Positions 1 to 6,466 of a DNA stretch of 16,060 nt are shown piece by piece. Source of the stretch: an uncultured Clostridia bacterium (lineage in GTDB: Bacteria > Bacillota > Clostridia > TANB77 > CAG-508); contig CAKOWP010000030.1 in assembly GCA_934122385.1 (NCBI GenBank), positions 1-16,060 of the forward strand, written 5' to 3'. The translations under genes and the position numbers were made by a program. How positions within the stretch are numbered: position 1 is the stretch's first letter; each line of letters starts with the position of its first letter. The notes beneath the pieces were generated by a model that had not been told where the DNA came from, ran no database searches, and saw nothing but the letters and a program-made list of their open reading frames with translations.

Positions 1-98
1 CACATACCACAGTCTACTAAGAATTTTTTTCCTGCTGCTTCTACTAAATAGTTTGAACCTGTTACTGTTTTTGTAGCTCCTAAAAATGTAATTTTCAT
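1..98 (-). CDS. MBL-fold metallo-hydrolase, N-terminal fragment (cut by window edge)
   Basis: The first 32 codons of a minus-strand gene that runs off the left end of the window. Translation begins MKITFLGATKTVTGSNYLVE and continues to a FLVDCGM stretch. This matches the usual opening of metallo-beta-lactamase-fold proteins of the beta-CASP RNA-processing exonuclease type, where a KITFLGA strand, a VTGS turn and a LVDCG strand precede the HxHxDH metal site. The metal-binding motif itself lies outside the window, so the exact subfamily cannot be decided. The ATG at 96-98 is supported by an AGGAGG ribosome binding site at 105-110. Element A begins three bases beyond that site, so the hairpin would sit in the 5' untranslated region or separate the gene from the one upstream. 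Confidence 0.75.
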   Translation of the reverse strand, partial: MKITFLGATKTVTGSNYLVEAAGKKFLVDCGM

Positions 99-112
99 AA
101 ATTTCCTCCTTT

Positions 113-299
113 TTCAACCAATGGGGCGTTCTTTCGATCAATAGGGCGTTCTTTCAACCAATGGGGACGTTCTTAAATTGGTTGAAATAATAAATATATA
201 TTAATTAAAAAATAGTTAAAAATTTTCAACCAATTTAAGAACGTCCCCATTGGTTGAAAGAACGCCCTATTGGTCGAAAGAACGTCCCCATTGGTCGAA
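113..299. repeat. Element A: long inverted repeat built of 20-base GGGGACG-type units
   Basis: Two arms, 113-187 and 224-299, are reverse complements over about 75 bases. I count one single-base gap and two mismatches, and the inner 48 bases match perfectly. The 36-base spacer (188-223) is pure A/T apart from one G and could hold a promoter for the gene starting at 98, but I cannot fix one. Each arm contains three units of about 20 bases following TTCRAYCAATRGGG(A)CGTT. In arm 1 they begin at 113, 133 and 153. The innermost unit of each arm folds by itself: TTTCAACCAAT (152-162) pairs with ATTGGTTGAAA (177-187) around a 14-base loop containing GGGGACGTTCT. This resembles paired REP elements. 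It lies between the coiled-coil gene and the metallo-hydrolase gene and encodes nothing evident. Confidence 0.9.
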
Positions 300-316
300 T
301 TTCAAATTAAAAAGCA

Positions 317-1885
317 TTATGCCCAAATTGGCCTTTTTTTGTTAAGCTTTATTTCAAGCTCTTCCGGCTTGTTAATTTCCACTTTTTCTTCAAAAATATT
401 TTCATCAAATATTTGTAGAAAATATTTATCTTTTTCTTTAGTTATTTTTAAATATGCATCTATCAAGTTGATAATTCTAACTTTAAAAATATTTTTTAAT
501 ATATCATAATTAGTTTCTGAATTATTTGATATTCTCTCTATTGCTTTCAAATCAATTGCTTTATCAATTATTTTTTCTGATACTTCATTTATTAGTTTCT
601 TTAATTTTTCTACTTCACATATTTTCTTTTGATAATCATAAGGCAATAATAAGTAATATCTAAAATCAAATATGATTTTTTCTATTTCTTGCTTTGTTTC
701 TGCCTTTGTAATTTTATTTTTTATCATATTTAAAAATGTCTTTTGAAATTCAATTTTTTGTTTTTCTAGTTCTTTGTCTTGTGTTTCATCATTTAGAATT
801 TCCAAATATTTATATTTTTCTTCTTTTTCTTTTTGATAATTTACAAAGTTTTGAGGATTTAAAATTTTATTTAATTCTTCTATTTCCTTGTAACATTCTT
901 CTTTTTCTTGTTGCATTATTTTAGATAAGATTCTCATACTAAATATCTTTTTTTCTAATGGTAAATCTTCATTTCTAGTTTTATATTCTTCTTGTAATAA
1001 TTCTTTGTCACTAATTGTTGTATCTATTTTTTTGATTTTTTCTGATAGCTCTAATTTTCTTTCTGATGTTTTTTCTATAAATCTTTCTTTATCTTGAAAT
1101 TTTTGTAGTTCTTCATGTATTTTTTCTTTACATTCTAACATTTCTTGTTTTTTTTCATTATTAAATTTTGCACTTAATAATATTGAAATTTTTGAAATTT
1201 GTTCTGTTATTTTTTCTTTATTTTTCTTTCCATATAGATTTTCTAATCTTTCTTTAAATAAATCGTAATAATCAATTATATACTCATTATTTTTTACCCA
1301 TTTTTCTAAAAATTCATTTCCAACCAATATCCTTAGGTTTTGATATATCAAATTATGTTCTATACTTTCTATTTCCTGTTGTATTGTTGTCCATGAATAT
1401 CCATTAAAATCTCTTAATGGTTCCACTGTATCTATATTATTTCCAACATTTATAAGGTCTGATAAAGTTTCATTTATTAAAAAGTATTCATCTTTTATTA
1501 TTTTATCCCTTTTTCCTATTTTACTAATTGCATACAATATTTTTCTTTCGATAGGATATGCAATTATTTCATTTTTTTCTTTATTTATTATATATGTTTT
1601 GTTATTGGGAATTTGATTTTCTTTATCACTCATTTTTATTATTTTAATTGAATTACAATTATTTTTTATAATTTCTAGAATGTTAGATATGTATTCTTCT
1701 TTATTTTCTACATTTTTTTTTACTGTTTGATAATCTTTATATGATGCCTCTACTTTATATAAAATGCTTAGGAGTGTACTTTTTACATTTTCACCAAATT
1801 GCTTTTCTTCTAGTATTTTTTCAAGTTCATTATTATAGTCTTTTTTTACTAGTTTTTCTAATAAATTCTTTTTTTTCTGTAACAT
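317..1885 (-). CDS. Coiled-coil protein of unknown function
   Basis: A 522-residue protein that I do not recognise. It is very rich in Lys and Glu with long predicted helices. The stretch from about residue 225 to 400 reads as heptad-like coiled coil, with a shorter helical N-terminus (1-70) and C-terminus. The region around residues 85-200 is less charged and may be a small globular domain. No signal peptide, membrane segment, nucleotide-binding loop or metal motif is visible, so it is probably cytoplasmic. The start is placed at the ATG at 1883-1885 because AGGAGG (1891-1896) lies six bases upstream. The frame stays open to 1969, but those extra 28 codons read through repeat arm 1905-1935 and lack a ribosome binding site. 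A promoter (1968-1995) lies upstream. The gene stands alone between two related repeat elements. A structural or scaffold role is only a guess. Confidence 0.75.
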   Translation of the reverse strand: MLQKKKNLLEKLVKKDYNNELEKILEEKQFGENVKSTLLSILYKVEASYKDYQTVKKNVENKEEYISNILEIIKNNCNSIKIIKMSDKENQIPNNKTYIINKEKNEIIAYPIERKILYAISKIGKRDKIIKDEYFLINETLSDLINVGNNIDTVEPLRDFNGYSWTTIQQEIESIEHNLIYQNLRILVGNEFLEKWVKNNEYIIDYYDLFKERLENLYGKKNKEKITEQISKISILLSAKFNNEKKQEMLECKEKIHEELQKFQDKERFIEKTSERKLELSEKIKKIDTTISDKELLQEEYKTRNEDLPLEKKIFSMRILSKIMQQEKEECYKEIEELNKILNPQNFVNYQKEKEEKYKYLEILNDETQDKELEKQKIEFQKTFLNMIKNKITKAETKQEIEKIIFDFRYYLLLPYDYQKKICEVEKLKKLINEVSEKIIDKAIDLKAIERISNNSETNYDILKNIFKVRIINLIDAYLKITKEKDKYFLQIFDENIFEEKVEINKPEELEIKLNKKRPIWA

Positions 1886-1890
1886 TATAC

Positions 1891-1896
1891 CCTCCT
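1891..1896 (-). promoter_or_regulatory. Ribosome binding site deciding the start of the coiled-coil gene
   Basis: On the minus strand this reads AGGAGG, followed by GTATA and one further base before the ATG at 1883-1885. None of the in-frame ATGs farther upstream, which lie in or near repeat arm 1905-1935, has such a site. This argues for the 522-residue product rather than the longer frame starting at 1969. Confidence 0.8.
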
Positions 1897-1904
1897 TTCT
1901 TTTT

Positions 1905-2038
1905 TGTCTCATTGGGGACGGTTCTGTTTGAGACATCGGTTCCTTTTGAGACATACTTATTTTTCTCATTATATAGCCACTTTCAGCAATGTCTATTTTT
2001 ATGACAATGTCTCAAACAGAACCGTCCCCAATGAGACA
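1905..2038. repeat. Element B: paired GGGGACGG-loop palindromes flanking a promoter
   Basis: Arms 1905-1935 and 2008-2038 are perfect 31-base reverse complements. Each arm is itself a small hairpin: stem TGTCTCA/TGAGACA around a 17-base loop containing GGGGACGGTTCTG. Just inside arm 1 a degenerate second unit (about 1937-1953) repeats CGGTTC...TTTTGAGACA, so the element is also partly tandem. The 72-base spacer carries a strong promoter for the coiled-coil gene (1968-1995). Arm 2 ends three bases from the ftsK stop codon. Layout and loop core match element A although the stems differ in sequence. This fits a REP/BIME-like repeat family; which transposase, if any, moves it cannot be seen here. 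Confidence 0.9.
1968..1995 (-). promoter_or_regulatory. Promoter of the coiled-coil gene, inside element B
   Basis: On the minus strand: -35 TAGACA (1990-1995), 16-base spacer, -10 TATAAT (1968-1973). That is five of six and six of six matches to the vegetative consensus. It lies in the spacer between the two arms of element B. A transcript starting near 1961 would carry the hairpin of arm 1905-1935 in its leader, ending about nine bases before the ribosome binding site. Confidence 0.7.
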
Positions 2039-2041
2039 TTT

Positions 2042-4480
2042 TTATTCTTCTACTTCTTCTTGTGGTGGTGTTCCCATCTTTAATTCGTCAAGTCTTTCTT
2101 TTGACATTAAAACTTCTCTTGGTTTGCTTCCTTGATATCCAGAGATAATACCTCTTTCTTCCATTTGGTCTATAATTCTTCCTGCACGAGCATATCCAAC
2201 TTTAAATCTTCTTTGTATAAATGATGTTGATGCTGTTCCTTGTTCTACAACTGCATCTATTGCATCCATTAAAAATGGGTCTGTTTCGTCGTCTTCTGCT
2301 TGTTCTTGCATTAATTCTTTTTCAGTTTTATTGTTGTTTTCTATTGTTTCTAATATGTCTTCACTATAATTTGCTGTTCCGTTTTGCTTTACGAAACCAA
2401 CAATTTTTTCAACTTCTTCGTCTGATACAAATGCACCTTGAACTCTGACTGGTTTTGGAAATCCTGTTGGGAAGAATAGCATATCACCTTTTCCTAATAG
2501 TTTTTCAGCACCTACAGAGTCTAATATAGTTCTTGAGTCAACTTGTGAAGATACTGCAAATGCTATTCTTGATGGTACATTTGCTTTGATTAGACCTGTG
2601 ATTACGTCTACTGATGGTCTTTGTGTTGCAATTACCAAGTGCATTCCTGCTGCTCTTGCTTTTTGTGCTAATCTACATATTGCCTCTTCAACATCTTTTG
2701 CAGCAACCATCATTAAATCTGCTAACTCGTCTACTATTATAACTATTTGTGGTAAAGTTCCTTGTCCTTCTTCTTTTTCAATTGCTTTGTTATATCCTTT
2801 GATGTCTCTTACACCTTTAGCTGCAAATAAATTGTATCTGTTGTCCATTTCTTGTACGGCCCAAGCTAGTGCACCAGCAGCCTTTTTAGGGTCTGTTACA
2901 ACTGGTATTAATAAATGTGGTATTCCATTATATACTGATAATTCAACTACTTTAGGGTCTACCATTACCATTTTTACTTCACTTGGTTTTGCATTGTATA
3001 TAATACTTGAAATTATTGTATTTATACACACACTCTTTCCTGAACCTGTTGAGCCAGCAATTAATACGTGTGGCATTTTTGCTATATCTGCTAATTGGAT
3101 ATTTCCTGCAACGTCTTTTCCAAGTGCTACTGTTAATTTTGATTTATTATTTTGAAATTCTTCACTTTCTAATACTTCTCTTAAGTGAACAGCTTCTTTT
3201 TCTTTATTTGGAACTTCAATTCCAACTGCTTGTTTTCCTGGAATTGGTGCTTCAATTCTTATTGTTTCAGCCGCTAAATTAAGTGCAATGTCATCTGCTA
3301 AATTGGCTATTTTACTAACTCTTACACCTTCTGCTGGTTTTAATTCATATCTTGTTATTGCAGGTCCTACAGATACATTTTCAACCTTTGCTGATACACC
3401 AAAACTATATAATGTTTTTTGCAATTTTGTAGCAGTATCAGTTAAGGCTTTTGCCCCACCTTTTAATTTTTTCTTATCAGGCTTACTTAATAACTCAATA
3501 GGTGGATATTCATAATTTTCGTCTTCAACAACCATTGCATGTTCTAATTGTAAAACTTCTTTTGTTTTATCTTCTTTCTTTTCCTCTTCTTGTCTAAACA
3601 AATTATTTTCAATAACATCTGGTTGTGTTGTTTGAGCTTTCTTAGTTTCTTTTGTTAATGGAGTTAAATCGTCATTTTTGTGGTCATATTTTTTTCTACC
3701 TTTTTTATCCTCTTCGTCTAATATTCTACCACCAAAATTAATTTTTATCTGTTCTCCAACATCTTCTTCATCTAAAGCTTCTCTTCTTGCTTGTTCCTTT
3801 TGTAATTCTTTAGCTTTTCTTTTATTTTCTAGCATTTCCTGTCTTGACTCTTGTTTTGTTTTTTGTTTTTCCTCTTTAATTTGTTGTTTTCTTTCTAGTC
3901 TTTCTTCTCTTTCCTCTTCTGTTTTTTCAACAAAATTATTTATTATTTCTGATATATTAATTCCAAATGTAAAAACAGCAAGCATTACAACAACACCAAC
4001 GCATAATATTATTGCACCTATTGGGCTTAACAATTTTGCAAGTGGAACTGCAAGTATTGCACCTAAGGCTCCTCCGCCTTTATCCTGCATTCCCAAACTA
4101 TACGCATCTTTTACAATAGTATTCATATTTTTATCAAGGACTGTCATCTCACCAGAATTTATTTCCCAAGCACTCATTAATATTGCTATACTTATTAATA
4201 ATACCGCATATTGCGTTAATTTCGATGTAAGATATTCGTCATCATCTAACGCCATCTTAATTCCAACAGCAAACGTTCCTATTGGTAAAATATATTTTAT
4301 AATTCCCATCATTCCACCTAGAATCTCGTTTAATTTTATTCCAACAATTCCAGATTTTCCATATATTAAAACACATAATAATATACTTAATATTATCAAT
4401 GCAACAATTGCTAAATCAATATTTGATGCTCTTTTTTTTGCTTTTTTATTATTCTTCCTCTTAGTTCTTCTTTTAGCCAT
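2042..4480 (-). CDS. ftsK: FtsK/SpoIIIE-family DNA translocase
   Basis: A membrane-anchored, ATP-driven motor that pumps chromosomal DNA through the division or sporulation septum; 812 residues, normal for the family. A basic N-terminus is followed by about four membrane segments (roughly residues 21-40, 55-76, 87-104 and 137-170). A highly charged K/E/Q-rich linker follows (about 178-330), then the RecA-like motor. Walker A GSTGSGKS is at 476-483 and Walker B IIVDELADLMM has its acidic pair at D584-E585. The C-terminal winged-helix gamma domain (about 734-795, with RRFKVGYARAGRIIDQME) recognises orienting DNA sequences. I chose the ATG at 4478-4480 because GGAGGG (4486-4491) precedes it; the open frame reaches 4582 but would translate into element C. 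Whether it acts mainly in division (FtsK) or sporulation (SpoIIIE) cannot be told from sequence. No clear promoter was found. Confidence 0.95.
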   Translation of the reverse strand: MAKRRTKRKNNKKAKKRASNIDLAIVALIILSILLCVLIYGKSGIVGIKLNEILGGMMGIIKYILPIGTFAVGIKMALDDDEYLTSKLTQYAVLLISIAILMSAWEINSGEMTVLDKNMNTIVKDAYSLGMQDKGGGALGAILAVPLAKLLSPIGAIILCVGVVVMLAVFTFGINISEIINNFVEKTEEEREERLERKQQIKEEKQKTKQESRQEMLENKRKAKELQKEQARREALDEEDVGEQIKINFGGRILDEEDKKGRKKYDHKNDDLTPLTKETKKAQTTQPDVIENNLFRQEEEKKEDKTKEVLQLEHAMVVEDENYEYPPIELLSKPDKKKLKGGAKALTDTATKLQKTLYSFGVSAKVENVSVGPAITRYELKPAEGVRVSKIANLADDIALNLAAETIRIEAPIPGKQAVGIEVPNKEKEAVHLREVLESEEFQNNKSKLTVALGKDVAGNIQLADIAKMPHVLIAGSTGSGKSVCINTIISSIIYNAKPSEVKMVMVDPKVVELSVYNGIPHLLIPVVTDPKKAAGALAWAVQEMDNRYNLFAAKGVRDIKGYNKAIEKEEGQGTLPQIVIIVDELADLMMVAAKDVEEAICRLAQKARAAGMHLVIATQRPSVDVITGLIKANVPSRIAFAVSSQVDSRTILDSVGAEKLLGKGDMLFFPTGFPKPVRVQGAFVSDEEVEKIVGFVKQNGTANYSEDILETIENNNKTEKELMQEQAEDDETDPFLMDAIDAVVEQGTASTSFIQRRFKVGYARAGRIIDQMEERGIISGYQGSKPREVLMSKERLDELKMGTPPQEEVEE

Positions 4481-4534
4481 ATTCTCCCTCCAAAAATTTT
4501 TATTTTTATATAAATAACCACTTATTACAATTGC

Positions 4535-4685
4535 TTTGAAATTTAATAATATATTATTTTGAAATACCGCGTAAGCGACCAAACGAACACTAGTGAGTGC
4601 GACTGGAGCAATCTACATACTAGTATTTTTAATATGGAGATTGCGACACCAAGGTATAAGAAACAATATATTATTAAATTTTAAA
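4535..4685. repeat. Element C: inverted-repeat-bounded noncoding structured island
   Basis: Terminal inverted repeats at 4535-4555 and 4665-4685 match at 20 of 21 positions, with an uninterrupted 17-base core AATATATTATTAAATTT. They enclose about 109 bases that are visibly richer in G and C than the surroundings. Inside are CACTAGTG and ATACTAGTAT palindromes, CGC-GTAA-GCG (4568-4577), a GCAATCT/AGATTGC stem around ATACTAGTAT, an ATACC (4564-4568)/GGTAT (4653-4657) pair just inside the termini, and GCGAC three times. No convincing reading frame lies within it, apart from the spurious upstream extension of ftsK. It may be a MITE-like element or a structured RNA leader of ftsK. I see no target-site duplication. 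Confidence 0.55.
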
Positions 4686-4710
4686 TGTACGAATTTTTCA
4701 TCCTATAATA

Positions 4711-4744
4711 AAAAGGGAAAAAAGTCCAACCACCTTTCCCTTTT
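4711..4744 (-). terminator. Rho-independent terminator of the rsmD operon
   Basis: A perfect 10-base stem, AAAAGGGAAA (4711-4720) against TTTCCCTTTT (4735-4744), has a 14-base loop. On the minus strand the stem ends in a T run (TTTTTATTATA). The outer edge of the hairpin overlaps the stop codon of the gene ending at 4743. Confidence 0.85.
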
Positions 4745-5246
4745 ATTTTAACTCTTTTCTACTATTTTGAACTGTTTTTAATGTATCCTCTATTGACATT
4801 TCCATTAATTTCAAAGCTTCAGAAATATTATTTTCCAAGCCACCCAATGTTTGTGTTAACACATCTTCTGTATGTGCCAATAATCCATCAGCATATTCTT
4901 TTGTTCCATTTGAAATCTCTCTTGATCTTTCATTTGCATTTTCAATAATTTCTTTCTTTTGCTCATACGCTTTTCTAGTAATTTCATGTTCATCTATCAT
5001 TGAAATAATTCTATTTTCTGCTTCTTTCACGATTCCATCAGCTTCTTTTTGAGCTTCAACCAATATACGTTGTCTTTCTTCTTTTACCCATTTTGCTTGT
5101 TTTAACTCATCTGGAAGTTTTAGTCTTATCTCTTTTATTAAGTCTAAAATTTCATCTTTATCCACAATTCCTTTACCTGAAAATGGTAGATTTCTACTCC
5201 TTTCAATTATATCCTCTAAATTTTCTAGTAGTTCAAATATTTCCAT
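4743..5246 (-). CDS. Coiled-coil protein resembling ATP synthase B/V-ATPase H-type subunits
   Basis: A 167-residue, highly charged helical protein with no signal peptide or membrane segment. Residues about 1-50 form a separate N-terminal part containing LPFSGKGIVDKDEILDLI. From about residue 50 the chain is one long A/E/K/R-rich helix (EERQRILVEAQKEADGIVKE), the type that generic searches match to ATP synthase B or V-type ATPase H subunits. In Clostridia, similar proteins are often encoded beside rsmD, and the same holds here: rsmD ends five bases upstream and an AAAGGGG ribosome binding site overlaps its end, so the two are co-transcribed. There is no ATP synthase cluster nearby, so I take the ATPase resemblance as coiled-coil similarity rather than function. 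A scaffold or cell-division accessory role is possible but unproven. Confidence 0.7.
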   Translation of the reverse strand: MEIFELLENLEDIIERSRNLPFSGKGIVDKDEILDLIKEIRLKLPDELKQAKWVKEERQRILVEAQKEADGIVKEAENRIISMIDEHEITRKAYEQKKEIIENANERSREISNGTKEYADGLLAHTEDVLTQTLGGLENNISEALKLMEMSIEDTLKTVQNSRKELK

Positions 5247-5251
5247 CGGTT

Positions 5252-5809
5252 TTACCCCTTTCCAATTTTTAAAAAGATTAATATCGCTCTGCCATATTTT
5301 CTTTTATCTGTTATTTTGATTTCTATTTTTTCTAACTCTCTTAATATTTTTTCTTCTTCATCTGTTTCTATAATAATTGTTGAATCTTCACTAACTAGCC
5401 CGTTTTCTAAAATAATATTTACTGCATTTATAGCAAAATCTGATTTATATGGTGGATCTATGTATATAATATCAGCTTGTTCTTTTATTTTAGTTTTTAG
5501 TAATAGTTCATAATCTAAGTTATATAATTCAACTTTTTCTTTTAAATGTGTTTTTTCAATATTTTTGTTTATTATGTTTATTGCTTGTTTTGATTTGTCA
5601 CATAATATAACTCTTTTGGCTCCTCTGCTTGCTGCTTCTAGCCCTATTGCTCCACTGCCTGAAAACAAGTCTATAAATATTGAATTTTGCACTTCGTTTT
5701 GTATTATATTGAACATTGATTCTTTTACTCTGTCTAATGTTGGCCTTGTTGTTTCTCCTTCTAAAGTAAAAAGTTTTGTTCCTCTTGCTGTTCCACTTAT
5801 TATTCTCAT
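5252..5809 (-). CDS. rsmD: 16S rRNA (guanine(966)-N(2))-methyltransferase RsmD
   Basis: Methylates N2 of a guanine in the decoding-region side of 16S rRNA (G966 in E. coli numbering) using S-adenosylmethionine, acting on assembled small-subunit particles. At 185 residues it has the usual length. The opening MRIISGTARGTKL and the RPT...RVKESMFNII stretch (22-36) are typical of the family. The SAM-binding motif I, DLFSGSGAIGLEA, is at 47-59 and the catalytic N-methyltransferase motif DPPY at 118-121. The ATG at 5807-5809 follows AGGAG (5820-5824) at ten bases. It is the first gene of a two-gene operon with promoter 5833-5860 and terminator 4711-4744. coaD, a frequent neighbour of rsmD in Firmicutes, is absent from this spot. 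Confidence 0.95.
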   Translation of the reverse strand: MRIISGTARGTKLFTLEGETTRPTLDRVKESMFNIIQNEVQNSIFIDLFSGSGAIGLEAASRGAKRVILCDKSKQAINIINKNIEKTHLKEKVELYNLDYELLLKTKIKEQADIIYIDPPYKSDFAINAVNIILENGLVSEDSTIIIETDEEEKILRELEKIEIKITDKRKYGRAILIFLKIGKG

Positions 5810-5832
5810 TTTGCTTTTTCTCCTATGCTATA

Positions 5833-5860
5833 ATTTTATCGTTTTTTTTGTCAATGTCAA
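5833..5860 (-). promoter_or_regulatory. Promoter of the rsmD operon
   Basis: On the minus strand: -35 TTGACA (5855-5860), 16-base spacer, -10 TAAAAT (5833-5838). A second TTGACA abuts it at 5849-5854 but has no well-spaced -10. Three TGTAATATW motifs lie just upstream (5876-5925). Confidence 0.7.
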
Positions 5861-5875
5861 TAGTATTAACAAAAT

Positions 5876-5925
5876 TGTAATATAGATTTAATAGTTCTGT
5901 AATATTGTCCCAATTTTGTAATATT
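5876..5925. promoter_or_regulatory. Three TGTAATATW motifs upstream of the rsmD promoter
   Basis: On the plus strand TGTAATATA occurs at 5876-5884, and TGTAATATT at 5898-5906 and 5917-5925. Start-to-start spacings are 22 and 19 bases. The nearest copy begins 16 bases beyond the -35 box. The same arrangement sits upstream of sepF (7039-7080). They could be regulator sites or A/T-rich UP elements; the AT-rich background makes chance copies plausible. Confidence 0.35.
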
Positions 5926-5942
5926 TTTCGTCAAAAAAAAGT

Positions 5943-5972
5943 AAAAAAAAATTGGAGTATATGTCTCCAATT
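5943..5972 (-). terminator. Rho-independent terminator of sepF-divIVA
   Basis: Perfect 8-base stem AATTGGAG (5950-5957)/CTCCAATT (5965-5972) with a seven-base loop. On the minus strand a long T run (complement of 5943-5950) follows at once. It begins eight bases past the divIVA stop codon. Confidence 0.9.
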
Positions 5973-5980
5973 CCCATTTT

Positions 5981-6433
5981 TTAATCTTCTTTATTAATAT
6001 CTTTAATAAGCTCTAATTGTGAAATCAATAAAGATTCCATTTTAGCTTTATATATATCAAATTGTTTTTTTACATCATCTAATTCTTTTTGTCTTATTAC
6101 GATTTCATTATTCAATTCATCAACTTGTTTTTGAGCATTTGCTTTTGCTTCATCAACAATTTGGTCTGCTTTTTGTTTTGCCACATTTTTTACTTCTTCA
6201 GCTGTTGTTTGTGCCATTACTAAAGTATTTTGTAAAGTTGATTCAATAGTTTTATATTGAACTAAACTTTTATTTAGTTCATCAACTTTTGCTCTTAATT
6301 CATTTACTTCTTTATAGTTTTTAGTATAGTCTACTGTTAACTCATCTAAAAAATCATCAACTTCTTCTACACTATATCCATTTACCATTTGTTTTGAAAA
6401 TCTTTTATTTTCTATATCTAAAGGTGTTATCAT
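5981..6433 (-). CDS. divIVA: DivIVA-domain cell-pole/division protein
   Basis: A cytoplasmic coiled-coil protein that binds curved membrane at septa and poles and recruits partners for division-site placement, chromosome anchoring or polar growth. The N-terminal domain is clear: ITPLDIENKRFSKQMVNGYS followed by VEEVDDFLDELTVDY (residues 2-36), matching the family's membrane-binding and dimer region. The rest (about 37-148) is an unbroken coiled coil with heptads such as VAKQKADQIVDEAKANAQKQ. At 150 residues it is close to the Bacillus protein in size. A TTAGGAGG ribosome binding site precedes the ATG at 6431-6433. It is co-transcribed with sepF, 33 bases upstream, and ends at the terminator 5943-5972. 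The genes that often separate sepF and divIVA in Firmicutes (a YggT-type gene and ylmH) are missing here. Confidence 0.93.
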   Translation of the reverse strand: MITPLDIENKRFSKQMVNGYSVEEVDDFLDELTVDYTKNYKEVNELRAKVDELNKSLVQYKTIESTLQNTLVMAQTTAEEVKNVAKQKADQIVDEAKANAQKQVDELNNEIVIRQKELDDVKKQFDIYKAKMESLLISQLELIKDINKED

Positions 6434-6466
6434 TTTCTTCCTCCTAAATAGTAAAATATCAAATCA

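Noticed and set aside
113..299. Short repeats of about 20 bases that might be a CRISPR array
   Set aside because: The units follow one another with no unique spacers and are arranged as inverted arms; no cas gene is present.
301..340. Possible terminator after the coiled-coil gene (AAAAAGGC and GCTTTTT on the minus strand)
   Set aside because: Pairing is short, bulged and overlaps the last codons; the other plus-strand-oriented hairpin (GCCCAAATTGGCC then T run) has no plus-strand gene to terminate.
2586..4517. Long plus-strand open frames opposite ftsK, and similar frames opposite mutL, secD and the HD gene
   Set aside because: They are antisense shadows of conserved minus-strand genes, with low-complexity Leu/Phe/Ser-rich translations and no ribosome binding sites.
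4481..4540. A promoter for ftsK (TATAAA near 4510 on the minus strand)
   Set aside because: No acceptable -35 box at 16-18 bases; too weak in AT-rich DNA.
4481..4582. Upstream extension of the ftsK frame by 34 codons
   Set aside because: It reads into element C, has no ribosome binding site, and the ATG at 4480 has a strong GGAGGG; basic residues typical of the family N-terminus begin there.
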